NCBI GenBank assembly: GCA_910585555.1
Contig: CAJUFU010000030.1
Coordinates: forward strand, 14,628-37,948
Length of the DNA stretch: 23,321 bases
Source: an uncultured Lachnospiraceae bacterium
GTDB taxonomy: Bacteria; Bacillota; Clostridia; Lachnospirales; Lachnospiraceae
Direction: 5' to 3'
Shown here piece by piece: positions 16,042 through 23,269 of the stretch. The notes beneath the pieces are model-generated. The model searched no databases. It worked only from the letters and a program-made list of their open reading frames with translations, and was not told where the DNA came from. How positions within the stretch are numbered: the stretch's first letter is position 1; every line of letters starts with the position of its first letter. Made by a program: the position numbers and the translations under genes.

Positions 16042-16133
16042 GTCCTTTCTAGTATCCCCTATTTAGAAAGCGTGTAAACATGGCGAACGCCAGGGTATGT
16101 TGCTTACACAGGATAACTACTCCCTCTTAACTT
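16002..16133 (-). ncRNA. Candidate cation riboswitch upstream of the antiporter (yybP-ykoY-like)
   Basis: A structured leader between a promoter and the antiporter gene. The 5' part has GGGAGUAG (16124-16117), close to the conserved GGGGAGUAG of the Mn-sensing yybP-ykoY class. The 3' part has ACGAGACUUUU, resembling that class's AGCAAGACCUUU. The closing helix UUAAGAG/CUUUUAG would compete with the terminator stem, giving an on/off switch. Internal helices: GUGUAA/UUACAC enclosing UGGCG/CGCCA, and CUUUCUA/UAGAAAG, whose loop AGGGGAU could pair with AUCCU further 5'. Presence of a switch is well supported; the class and the Mn ligand are inferred from memory of consensus sequences. Confidence 0.65.
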
Positions 16134-16139
16134 GGCAAT

Positions 16140-16169
16140 AATGTATCACAGAAAGCATCGCGCTGTCAA
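16140..16169 (-). promoter_or_regulatory. Promoter of the antiporter leader
   Basis: Minus strand TTGACA (16169-16164), 18-base spacer and TACATT (16145-16140); a 17-base spacer gives ATACAT. Transcription would begin near 16133, just before the GGGAGUAG element. Confidence 0.7.
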
Positions 16170-16234
16170 GACATTTCTTACACTCTCTGTAACAGTTCAG
16201 CCATGAATTAATTTGCTGTCTGCTCAGGCGTCAC

Positions 16235-17617
16235 TCACTTAATCTTCGAAAGAGCTTCCATGGACAAAATCTTCCGGATATTCAGAAGAAAGAGCACACT
16301 GGCCGTTGTCGCTGACAATACATCGGAAATAGGTTCTGCATAATAAACTCCCATGACTCCCATAAAGTGTGGCAGAATAATCGCCAGCGGAATCAACAGG
16401 ATAATCTTTCTAAGCACCGCGATAAAAAGCGAAATCATTGCCTGTCCCAAAGACAGGAATGTAGGCTGGATACCGTTTTGCAATCCAAACACCAGCATAC
16501 CTGCCATAAAGATGGGCATCACCCGGCACACCAGATCAATCAGTTCCGTCTCATTGGTAAACAGGCCCGCATAAAATCCCGGGAAAATCATGGTTGTAGC
16601 GGTAGTCACCACCATAAATCCAAAACACAGACCGATCATCCACCGGTACAACTGCTTGACTCTCTCGAAATTACCCGCGCCATAATTGTAACTGATAATG
16701 GGTGTCATCCCCTGGGTAAAGCCCCCGATTGGCGCAGAAAAAAGCTGCATCACACTCTGCATGATGGTGAGCGCACCCACGTGCAGATCTCCGCCGTATG
16801 CCTGCAGTCCATGATTTAAGACGATACTGATAAAACTCTCCGTGGCTCTCATGATAAAAGGAGATATGCCCAGAGAAAAGATACTGATCAAAATCTTTGC
16901 ATCCGGCTTTAAAAACTTCGCCCGAATCTTTAAGGAAGATTTCTTCCCCATCAAAAAGACCATGACCCAGGCCGCACTGAGGGCCTGGGAAATCACGGTA
17001 GCAACGGCCGCACCTTTGACACCCATACCCAATACAAAAATAAAGACCGGATCCAGGATAATATTGGCCACTGCCCCGATCAACACCGAAAACATTGCCG
17101 TCCGCGGCTGGCTCTGGCAGATGATAAAGGCATTTAATCCCAGTGCGATCTCTACAAACAGCGTGCCCGCCAGATAAATCGTCAAATAATCCATGGCGTA
17201 TCCTATGGTGGCATCGCTGGCTCCAAACTGATATAAAAGAGGCCTCTGAAATGCATAAAATATGGCCATCAACACCACCGTACATGCAATTAGAAAGCTG
17301 ACACTGTTGCCCAATATCTTCTCTGCATGATCTCTGTCCTGTTTACCAAGCCAGATGGCCGCAAGCGGCGCCGCGCCGCTGTTGACAAACCCGGAAAAGG
17401 CCGAGATAAATACCGTAATACAGAACGTGACACCCACGCCCGTCAAAGCATTGGCTCCCACCCCTTCCATATGTCCGATATAGATCCTGTCAATGATGCT
17501 GTATAAAATATTGATAATCTGCGCAAAGATAGAAGGCAGCGTCATTCCCACCATCAGTCTGCCAATGGATTCCGTCGCCATACGTTCTTCACGTGTCATT
17601 GTCTTTATGGTGCTCAT
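16235..17617 (-). CDS. MATE-family multidrug/metabolite exporter
   Basis: A 460-residue integral membrane exporter with about 12 hydrophobic segments in two MatE halves, driven by Na+ or H+ exchange. Visible features: SIGRLMVGMTLPSIFAQIIN at the start of helix 1, the first-half run LYSIIDRIYIGHMEG, the interhalf run IVLNHGLQAYGG, and PIGGFTQGMTPIISYNYGAGN in the second half (the Q-G-x-x-P-x-x-x-Y-N-Y-G-A pattern common to Firmicute MATE proteins). ATG 17617 is preceded at distance by AAAGGA; Met13 (MATESIGRL) is a possible alternative. It has its own promoter. A second MATE gene (21438-22802) lies 4 kb away on the same strand but is clearly diverged. The substrate cannot be read from sequence. 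Confidence 0.93.
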   Translation of the reverse strand: MSTIKTMTREERMATESIGRLMVGMTLPSIFAQIINILYSIIDRIYIGHMEGVGANALTGVGVTFCITVFISAFSGFVNSGAAPLAAIWLGKQDRDHAEKILGNSVSFLIACTVVLMAIFYAFQRPLLYQFGASDATIGYAMDYLTIYLAGTLFVEIALGLNAFIICQSQPRTAMFSVLIGAVANIILDPVFIFVLGMGVKGAAVATVISQALSAAWVMVFLMGKKSSLKIRAKFLKPDAKILISIFSLGISPFIMRATESFISIVLNHGLQAYGGDLHVGALTIMQSVMQLFSAPIGGFTQGMTPIISYNYGAGNFERVKQLYRWMIGLCFGFMVVTTATTMIFPGFYAGLFTNETELIDLVCRVMPIFMAGMLVFGLQNGIQPTFLSLGQAMISLFIAVLRKIILLIPLAIILPHFMGVMGVYYAEPISDVLSATTASVLFLLNIRKILSMEALSKIK

Positions 17618-17656
17618 ATGCAGTCATTCCTTTTCTATTGCCAAGAGTCACCTGTA

Positions 17657-17685
17657 ATCTTACTCGCATAGACACAAAAATGCAA
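17657..17685 (-). promoter_or_regulatory. Promoter of the first MATE gene
   Basis: Minus strand TTGCAT (17685-17680), 17-base spacer, TAAGAT (17662-17657), 40 bases before ATG 17617. The gap to the divergent lipase gene holds no other clear element. Confidence 0.55.
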
Positions 17686-17828
17686 CTGACAACTGCAATA
17701 TCTTTACGAAGTCCCTTTTTCTTCTTTGTCGATTTACCGGTTTCTGTTTTCAACTCTCCTGCATTGTGCTACCATAGAGGCAGAAAAGCCGCCTTTAGGC
17801 TTCCTAACACGCAGGGGAGAATATTACC

Positions 17829-19214
17829 ATGAAACACTTACGCAAAATGCTGTCCGCACTGATCATCCTGATAGATTTCAATCTGCTGATACCTTATATC
17901 ACGGGTGTCAGTACGCACAGTTCTTTCTTTATCCCCAAACGAATACTGGGGCTTATTGCCGCCTGCCTGGCGGTTTTACTGCCTTTTGTCTATATCAACA
18001 TCTTTCCCGGCCTGACTGCCCGTAAAACCTCCACCAGACGAAACCAATTCTTAGAAGACGGCGTCACCCTGCTGCAGCTGTTCCTTGCAACCACAATAAC
18101 GCAGTCCTTGTTTCTCCTGTTGTATTTCTTATTTCTAAGGCACGATACTTCCGGCGGCTTTGCGCAGGTTGTCAGATACCTCTGTACTTTATTTCTTTTC
18201 ATCCTGATGGAATCCGTTCTGTTCTGGAACGGCATCATCCGCGTATATACTACTTCCGTCCAGTTAGGAATCAAATGGCGTATCATCGGTATTGTATGCG
18301 GCTGGATTCCCCTCGTCCATATCTGGGCACTGTGCCGTATTATCGCCATCTGCTCAAGGGAAGTCCTATTTGAAAACGAGAAATATCTTTTGGACCAAGT
18401 CCGTGCTACGAGCCAGATCTGTGCAACCAAATATCCCCTGCTTCTGGTACACGGTGTGTTTTTCCGGGATTTCAGATTTTTTAATTACTGGGGAAGAATT
18501 CCCTTCGCCCTGAAACAAAACGGCGCCCTGATCTATTACGGCAGCCAGCAGTCGGCCGCTTCCATAGCCTCCTGCGGCCAGGAACTGGCAAAACGCATCA
18601 AGGATATTGTGGAGCAGACCGGCTGTGGAAAGGTGAACATCATTGCACACTCCAAGGGCGGCCTTGACAGCCGTTACGCCATCAGCGCCTGTGGGATGGC
18701 CCCTTACACAGCCTCCCTCACCACCATCAACACGCCTCACAGGGGCTGTATTTTCGCCGATTATCTTCTGGATAAAATACCGGAAAAAGTGCAAAGAAGT
18801 GTTGCCCGCAAGTACAACGCGGCCCTGAAGAAATGCGGGGATTCCAATCCAGACTTTCTGTCTGCGGTGCATGACCTTACCGCTTCTTCCTGCGAACATC
18901 TCAACGAAAAACTGCCCAACCACCCTGACGTTTATTATCAGAGTGTGGGCAGTCAGATGAACTGTGCATCCAGCGGAAGATTCCCCTTAAATATGGCCTA
19001 TCCCTTAGTCAGACATTTCGACGGGGCCAATGATGGCCTGGTCTGTACGGAGAGCGCCCGTTTCGGAGAGCGTTTCACTCTGCTGACTACCCAGAAGGGA
19101 CGCGGCATTTCTCACGGTGATGTGATTGATCTAAACAGAGAAAATATCCCCGGCTTTGATGTGAGAGAATTCTATGTGCATCTGGTTTGTGAGCTGAAAG
19201 AAAAGGGGTTCTAA
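17829..19214 (+). CDS. Membrane-anchored lipase-like alpha/beta hydrolase
   Basis: A 461-residue protein. The first 185 residues contain about four hydrophobic segments (near 10-28, 38-60, 80-103 and 117-135, with another near 150-168); the rest is a triacylglycerol-lipase-like hydrolase. Visible catalytic parts: LLLVHGVFF (204-212, oxyanion HG), nucleophile elbow AHSKGG with Ser275, probable acid Asp402 in DGANDGLV, and His429 in ISHGDV. INTPHRG (300-306) is a typical lipase strand. The active site may lie inside or outside, depending on topology. AGGGGAG precedes ATG 17829. Its stop codon overlaps the convergent small gene by four bases. It could act on lipids or esters of the envelope; the substrate is unknown. 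Confidence 0.87.
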   Translation: MKHLRKMLSALIILIDFNLLIPYITGVSTHSSFFIPKRILGLIAACLAVLLPFVYINIFPGLTARKTSTRRNQFLEDGVTLLQLFLATTITQSLFLLLYFLFLRHDTSGGFAQVVRYLCTLFLFILMESVLFWNGIIRVYTTSVQLGIKWRIIGIVCGWIPLVHIWALCRIIAICSREVLFENEKYLLDQVRATSQICATKYPLLLVHGVFFRDFRFFNYWGRIPFALKQNGALIYYGSQQSAASIASCGQELAKRIKDIVEQTGCGKVNIIAHSKGGLDSRYAISACGMAPYTASLTTINTPHRGCIFADYLLDKIPEKVQRSVARKYNAALKKCGDSNPDFLSAVHDLTASSCEHLNEKLPNHPDVYYQSVGSQMNCASSGRFPLNMAYPLVRHFDGANDGLVCTESARFGERFTLLTTQKGRGISHGDVIDLNRENIPGFDVREFYVHLVCELKEKGF

Positions 19215-19816
19215 ATCCCCGTTTTCTCTTTGGCCCATAGAGAGTTTCGCTGCCTTGCCGACTGCGTTCTTCGATATGCAGCCTGGGCCCTTGCCCGTCT
19301 TTGATCTACCAGAATTCCCTTTTCCTCTATCTTTTCCCCTCCTGACACATCTGTCATTTTTGTCCTTGCCGTACCTGCCTGCTCTGTGTTTCTTCTTCCG
19401 CCCGCAGACACTGCATTTTCCGCTGTCTTGCCGTTGCCGGATGTCTGCACAATCATTATCTTTTGTTCCTCCGGCAGATATACCAAGGCCTTATCAAGTC
19501 CCATCTGGAGCACATTTCCCTTATGTACAGATACCTCCATGCCAGTATCTGTCTCTGTACCATTCCCCTCCTTAAGACCCTCCGTATACTTTGTCAGAGC
19601 CTGATTCAGCGTATTCATAAAACCGCTGTTTTGCCACGTAGATAACATATCCGTGCCATATAACGCACCAGTCTGCAGGCCGTATTGCCAGGGACTTGCC
19701 TGCCAGACATCCCCATATCCGCCGTAGCTGCTAAACGGGTCGGATTGCAGACCATACATCTGTGTACCGATCAACTGACTCGTATACAAGCTGTTCCAAA
19801 GATTACCGATGTCCAT
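19211..19816 (-). CDS. Unrecognised 201-residue protein
   Basis: I do not recognise this family. The start is well supported: GGAGG six bases before ATG 19816, and an extended -10 promoter just upstream. The N-terminal 60 residues are rich in Tyr, Trp, Gly, Ser and Gln (SSYGGYGDVWQ, SPWQYGLQTGALYG), followed by a short predicted helix (MNTLNQALTKYTEGLKEG, about 67-84). The middle has a compact stretch (KGNVLQMGLDKALVYLPEEQKIMIVQ, about 99-124, written here in pieces: KGNVLQMGLDKALVY and LPEEQKIMIVQ). The tail is Arg/Gln/Ala-rich and likely disordered. No signal peptide or membrane helix is present. The last codons overlap the convergent lipase gene by four bases. Coding is likely; function is unknown. 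Confidence 0.7.
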   Translation of the reverse strand: MDIGNLWNSLYTSQLIGTQMYGLQSDPFSSYGGYGDVWQASPWQYGLQTGALYGTDMLSTWQNSGFMNTLNQALTKYTEGLKEGNGTETDTGMEVSVHKGNVLQMGLDKALVYLPEEQKIMIVQTSGNGKTAENAVSAGGRRNTEQAGTARTKMTDVSGGEKIEEKGILVDQRRARAQAAYRRTQSARQRNSLWAKEKTGI

Positions 19817-19859
19817 AGACGTCCTCCCCTCTTATGACTCCCTATTACTTATACGAATC

Positions 19860-19868
19860 ATTATAGCA
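19860..19868 (-). promoter_or_regulatory. Extended -10 promoter of the 201-residue gene
   Basis: Minus strand TGCTATAAT: a perfect -10 (19865-19860) with the upstream TG of extended -10 promoters. No good -35 box is seen at 17 bases. Confidence 0.55.
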
Positions 19869-19923
19869 AAAAGTTTCACGATTCCCAGCTAATTGTCATA
19901 AAATGTACAAATCTTGTCATTAA

Positions 19924-19964
19924 AAAAGAAGTGCCCCTCTTAACGCCTCTTAAGCACTTCTTTT
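19924..19964 (-). terminator. Intrinsic terminator at the left edge of the accessory islet
   Basis: An 11-base-pair stem, AAAAGAAGTGC (19924-19934) with GCACTTCTTTT (19954-19964). On the minus strand it ends in a six-T run. The loop holds a direct repeat of CTCTTA. It would terminate a minus-strand transcript coming from the remnant region at 19965-20110, where no intact gene remains. Confidence 0.7.
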
Positions 19965-20012
19965 CCGGTCTGCATAAACTCTGAATACTTTTGCCACTGT
20001 CTCTTCTCCTCT

Positions 20013-20090
20013 CTAAACCTCAATGATTTCAGTTACATCTACGCCGAGAGCATCGGCATACTCCCTCTTCTTTCTAGCAGATTTTCTACT
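20013..20090 (-). pseudogene. C-terminal remnant of a small gene (possible HTH/regulatory protein)
   Basis: Minus strand, about 25 codons with no start: KSARKKREYADALGVDVTEI then IEV and a TAG stop. The peptide looks like the tail of a small cytoplasmic regulator, and its base composition matches the host rather than the AT-rich stretch that begins at about 20086. Upstream the frame closes at 20109-20111. A 15-codon open frame (19950-19997, GTG start, AGGAG upstream) follows but runs into the terminator. The rest of 19817-20313 shows the promoter at 19860, the terminator at 19924 and AT-rich sequence with no further gene. The parent family is not identified. Confidence 0.4.
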
Positions 20091-20313
20091 ATAATTTATA
20101 ATAGAATACTATAGTTGAATCATCGATATCCATTTCTACTTCTATTTACTTATAATACATTTTAGTACTATGTTTACTTTTAGGTGGAACATGTTATATG
20201 ATGTTAATTATAACTACATGTATTGAAAGTGCGGTTATGATCTGGGAAATAGACATCCCGCTCAAAAATAACTCTACTTAACAAAAGCAGCCTAAAATGC
20301 AGGAGATTGAATT

Positions 20314-21102
20314 ATGGAAACCCAAATTGTTTATTGTGATGAAACTGGAGATGATGGTTTAAATACTTCTTCAAGTGAAGCTTTTATTTTAACCAGCATA
20401 TATATGCCCAGTAGTTCATGGCAAGAAAATTATAATATTGTAAAAGCATTACGCTCTGCTTTGAAAAAAGAATATGGTTTTCACACAAGTCAAGAAATGC
20501 ACACAAAACATTTTTTGACTGACAAGAATCCATATAGGGCATATAATTGGTCTCATTCTCAAAAGATAGATATTTTAAAGAAATACACTTTAATGATTGC
20601 ATCCCTTAATATTTCTGCTATCAATGTCATAATTGATAAAACATCAATCACGACCTCTGATTACCATATTTTAGAAAATGCACTTACATATAATATCCAA
20701 AGAATCGAAAACGACAGCCAGGGAAGTTGGAATTTCCTACTGATAACGGATAAAGGGCGTATTTCTCCCATGAGAAAAACCGCTCGAAGTATAAGGGCGT
20801 ATAATCCAATTCAATCACAATTTGGAGGTTATATTAATAAACCTATCAAAAATATGATTGAAGATGTACTGGAAAAGGATTCCAAAGAATCACACTTTAT
20901 TCAAATTTGCGATTTTATTTCTTATTTTGTTCATTTATATTATTTGACTCGCGTTAAAAACAAAGAGCTTCCCAACAGGGTTGGAAATTTGATTAATAAA
21001 GAATTTGTTGGAAGTGTAATGGCAACTTTCTCTGCTAATGGAATTTTTAACGAAAAAGCCAGCCATGAAAAATATGGACTTGTAATTTACCCAAAGAAAT
21101 AG
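20314..21102 (+). CDS. DUF3800 domain protein in an AT-rich islet
   Basis: A 262-residue protein with the DUF3800 pattern: YCDETGD near the N-terminus (7-13, Asp9 and Glu10), the EMHTKHF segment (61-67), LLITDKG (142-148, Asp146) and QICDFISYF (197-205, Asp200). This family is thought to have an RNase H-like metal-dependent nuclease fold, and it occurs often in phages, defence islands and mobile elements. The acidic residues fit that fold. ATG 20314 has AGGAG eight bases upstream. Codon use is strongly AT-rich: the 60 bases at 20341-20400 contain 19 G or C, whereas 18541-18600 in the lipase gene contain 38. It stands alone, which suggests recent acquisition. The family is fairly sure; the biological role is unproven. 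Confidence 0.82.
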   Translation: METQIVYCDETGDDGLNTSSSEAFILTSIYMPSSSWQENYNIVKALRSALKKEYGFHTSQEMHTKHFLTDKNPYRAYNWSHSQKIDILKKYTLMIASLNISAINVIIDKTSITTSDYHILENALTYNIQRIENDSQGSWNFLLITDKGRISPMRKTARSIRAYNPIQSQFGGYINKPIKNMIEDVLEKDSKESHFIQICDFISYFVHLYYLTRVKNKELPNRVGNLINKEFVGSVMATFSANGIFNEKASHEKYGLVIYPKK

Positions 21103-21261
21103 AAACACCACCTACGACGCATTCACGCTTTCAGTGGTTCAATAATATTATCACATGCATATTTTCATTTGTCAATATTTTGTTGTAATACAGTTTATTT
21201 TTTCGCTAAATTGTGTTGCAATCTATCATCGAGTTACTAAACGAGTGTTATTTTGAATGAA
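21103..21261. other. AT-rich tail of the islet, no gene seen
   Basis: Intergenic sequence after the DUF3800 gene with several T-runs. No open frame of note, no RNA gene and no clear att repeat matching the tRNA-Leu end was seen. Confidence 0.5.
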
Positions 21262-21317
21262 ATTTAAGGGGTGTCGCAAAATCCTCAAATTAGATAATTG
21301 AGCGACACCCCTTTAAA
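21262..21317 (-). terminator. Hairpin terminator after tRNA-Leu
   Basis: A long inverted repeat: TTAAGGGGTGTCGC (21264-21277) with GCGACACCCCTTTAA (21302-21316, one bulged base) around a loop that can itself fold (TCAA/TTGA). It directly abuts the tRNA-Leu 3' end. On the minus strand it is followed by an AT-rich run with few Ts, so termination strength is uncertain. Confidence 0.6.
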
Positions 21318-21397
21318 TGCGGATGACAGGGCTCGAACCTGCACGGTCACCCAATGGCACCTAAAACCATCGCGTCTGCCAATTCCGCCACATCCGC
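21318..21397 (-). tRNA. tRNA-Leu (UAG)
   Basis: An 80-base type II tRNA. Acceptor GCGGATG/CATCCGC, D-arm, anticodon stem ATGGT/GCCAT with loop TTTAGGT giving anticodon TAG, a variable arm, and T-arm GCAGG-TTCGAGC-CCTGT. Discriminator A; the CCA is not encoded. Confidence 0.95.
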
Positions 21398-21437
21398 CCA
21401 TGCGGTCTAAACTACCCGCCCATGTATCATATCATTT

Positions 21438-22802
21438 TCATCTGTCAGTGTCAATATAGCGAATCACTCTGCGGTTAATACGAATCAGAAAAATAATCGT
21501 CACCGTCAGCGACATCACCTCTGCAATGGGAAACGCCCACCACACATAGTTCACATTTCCCAGAAGGGATAACAGGTATGCGGCCGGCAGAAGCACTACC
21601 AGCTGCCTGGCAATGGAAACGATCATGCTGTAGACTGCATTTCCGAGCGCCTGAAAGGCTGTGCCGCAGACGATGCCAAATCCCGCCGGCAGAAAACTTA
21701 AACAGATAATACGCAGGGCCGGCACCCCAATTCTTAACATCTCATCCGATGCCTCAAAGAATCCCAACAACACCTGCGGAATCGTCTGGAAAATCACCAA
21801 TCCCACAAACATGATACTGACCGCATATAAAATACCGCATTTCAAGGCTTTGATAAAACGATCTCTTCTGCCCGCTCCAAAATTATATGCAAGAATCGGC
21901 ACCAAACCATTATTCAAACCAAAAACCGGCATGAACACAAAACTCTGCAGCTTAAAATATACGCCGAATACAGCCGTCGCTGTGGAGGTAAAGGAAATCA
22001 GTATCAGATTCATGCCATAAGTCATCACAGAGCCGATCGCCTGCATGATCATGGACGGCACTCCAATCTTATAAATCTGTCCCACAATCTCTCTTTCCAG
22101 ATGCAGCCCTTTAAACTTTATCTGAATATCATCATTTTTCTTATAATTGATCAGCAGCGCAAAAGTACCTGCAATGATCTGCCCCGTTACGGTAGCCACC
22201 GCCGCACCTGCCACACCCATTCTGGGCATACCAAACAGGCCGAAGATGAAGACAGGGTCCAATATGATATTGATAATAGCACCGGTTCCCTGGGTAATCA
22301 TAATATAAAACGTTCTGCCCGTAGATTGCAAAAGGCGCTCAAAAGTAAACTGTGCAAACAACCCGATAGAACAGCTGCACACAATGCTCAGATACTCCAC
22401 CCCATACTGCACAATCTGCGCATCCTTTGTCTGACTTAAGTAAAAAGCCCGTGTTCCGAACAGCCCCACCAATAAAAAGAGAATATAACTTATCCCCATC
22501 AAGACTATGCCGTTTACAGCCGTTTCATTGGCCTTTTGCTGCTGTTTCTCCCCCAGCGCCTTGGACAGCACCGCATTGATACCCACACAAGTACCGCCTG
22601 CCACGGCAATCATCAGCGTCTGGATAGGGAACGCCAAAGACACCGCCGTCAATGCGTTTTCATTGATGCGGGATACGAAAATAGAGTCCACCACATTGTA
22701 AAGAGCCTGTACCAGCATAGACACCATCATGGGCAAGGACATGCTAATCAACAACTTATTGACGGGCATAGTGCCCATTTTGTTTTCTTTTGTCTGTTCC
22801 AT
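21438..22802 (-). CDS. MATE-family multidrug/metabolite exporter (second)
   Basis: A 454-residue membrane exporter with about 12 hydrophobic segments. ATG 22802 was chosen because GGAGG lies five bases upstream; earlier in-frame starts fall inside or before the tRNA-cluster terminator. The first MatE half shows KLLISMSLPMMVSMLVQALY, NVVDSIFVSRINENALTAVS and PIQTLMIAVAGGTCVGINA. The second half shows the family pattern PVFGLNNGLVPILAYNFGAG. It differs from the 16235-17617 gene throughout, so these are separate subfamilies rather than a recent copy. It probably exports cationic drugs or metabolites using an ion gradient; the substrate is not readable. It is the only protein gene between tRNA-Leu and the tRNA cluster. 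Confidence 0.93.
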   Translation of the reverse strand: MEQTKENKMGTMPVNKLLISMSLPMMVSMLVQALYNVVDSIFVSRINENALTAVSLAFPIQTLMIAVAGGTCVGINAVLSKALGEKQQQKANETAVNGIVLMGISYILFLLVGLFGTRAFYLSQTKDAQIVQYGVEYLSIVCSCSIGLFAQFTFERLLQSTGRTFYIMITQGTGAIINIILDPVFIFGLFGMPRMGVAGAAVATVTGQIIAGTFALLINYKKNDDIQIKFKGLHLEREIVGQIYKIGVPSMIMQAIGSVMTYGMNLILISFTSTATAVFGVYFKLQSFVFMPVFGLNNGLVPILAYNFGAGRRDRFIKALKCGILYAVSIMFVGLVIFQTIPQVLLGFFEASDEMLRIGVPALRIICLSFLPAGFGIVCGTAFQALGNAVYSMIVSIARQLVVLLPAAYLLSLLGNVNYVWWAFPIAEVMSLTVTIIFLIRINRRVIRYIDTDR

Positions 22803-22841
22803 AATTACCTCCATTCCGGAACGTTTACGCTGAATCCCTGA

Positions 22842-22874
22842 GAAAATCAAAGCAGTCCGGAAACGGGCTGCTTT
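22842..22874 (-). terminator. Terminator of the minus-strand tRNA cluster
   Basis: An 11-base-pair stem, AAAGCAGTCCG (22849-22859) with CGGGCTGCTTT (22864-22874, one G-U pair), closed by a GAAA tetraloop on the plus strand. On the minus strand it is followed by GATTTTCTC. It sits just downstream of the tRNA array and just upstream of the MATE gene. Confidence 0.75.
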
Positions 22875-22893
22875 GTGTTGAATACATTATAAG

Positions 22894-22947
22894 AATGAAG
22901 CACGGGGGATGTCAAACTGGGGTTCGAATCCCCATCCACATTCTTTC
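22894..22947. pseudogene. tRNA-derived fragment between terminator and tRNA-Lys
   Basis: The plus strand contains a T-arm (TGGGG-TTCGAAT-CCCCA, 22918-22934) followed by TCCACATTC, which resembles a tRNA 3' end. It runs opposite to all neighbouring tRNAs. The bases AAGAATG (22891-22897) and CATTCTT (22939-22945) can pair like an acceptor stem, but there is no D-arm or anticodon arm. The left part copies the tRNA-Lys 3' end. It is a recombination remnant or an assembly chimera, not a working tRNA. Confidence 0.5.
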
Positions 22948-22971
22948 CATTTTTAATGAAGCACGGGGGAT
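22894..22971. repeat. 17-base direct repeat of the tRNA-Lys 3' end
   Basis: AATGAAGCACGGGGGAT occurs at 22894-22910 and again at 22955-22971, 61 bases apart. The second copy is the genuine tRNA-Lys 3' end. Such repeats can mark att sites of elements that integrate into tRNA genes, though here nothing but a tRNA fragment lies between them. Confidence 0.8.
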
Positions 22972-23029
22972 TCGAACCCCCGACAACCTGATTAAAAGTC
23001 AGGTGCTCTACCGACTGAGCTAGTGCTCC
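22957..23029 (-). tRNA. tRNA-Lys (UUU)
   Basis: 73 bases. Acceptor GGAGCAC/GTGCTTC (one G-U), D-stem GCTC/GAGC, anticodon stem CCTGA/TCAGG with loop CTTTTAA giving anticodon TTT, T-arm GGGGG-TTCGAAT-CCCCC, discriminator A, CCA not encoded. Confidence 0.94.
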
Positions 23030-23033
23030 GTAA

Positions 23034-23105
23034 CTGGGCTAGCTGGATTTGAACCAGCGAATACAGGAGTCAAAGTCCTGTGCCTTACCCCTTGGCGATA
23101 GCCCA
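23034..23105 (-). tRNA. tRNA-Gln (UUG)
   Basis: 72 bases. It starts TGGGCTA, pairing with TAGCCCA; anticodon stem CAGGA/TCCTG with loop CTTTGAC giving anticodon TTG; T-arm GCTGG-TTCAAAT-CCAGC; discriminator G. The U1-A72 pair and the sequence are typical of bacterial tRNA-Gln. Confidence 0.94.
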
Positions 23106-23149
23106 TTATTGGTAATACCAGACCGTGCTCCGCACACTCCCATGTTAAA

Positions 23150-23224
23150 GGTGGATAGAGGGACTCGAACCCTCGGCCTCCAGAGCCACAATCTGGCGCG
23201 CTAGCCGACTGCGCCATACCCACC
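23150..23224 (-). tRNA. tRNA-His (GUG)
   Basis: 75 bases including the extra G(-1) opposite C73, the identity mark of tRNA-His. Acceptor GTGGGTA/TATCCAC (with G-U), anticodon stem CCAGA/TCTGG with loop TTGTGGC giving GTG, T-arm GAGGG-TTCGAGT-CCCTC. Confidence 0.94.
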
Positions 23225-23269
23225 ATAAAAGGACAAACCGGACTCTGTCGTCCGCACTTTGTCCCAAAA

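Noticed and set aside
16671..17285. 204-residue minus-strand frame within the MATE gene
   Set aside because: It is an out-of-frame shadow of the MATE coding sequence with a Cys/Gly/Gln-rich composition unlike a real protein.
19950..19997. 15-codon frame AKVFRVYADRKRSA with a GTG start
   Set aside because: The first residues recall replication-initiator proteins of mobile elements, but it diverges at once and runs into the terminator stem. It is too short to name.
21318..21397. tRNA-Leu 3' end as an att site for the DUF3800 islet
   Set aside because: No second copy of the tRNA 3' end was found at the far edge near 20086, and no integrase is present, so site-specific integration is not supported.
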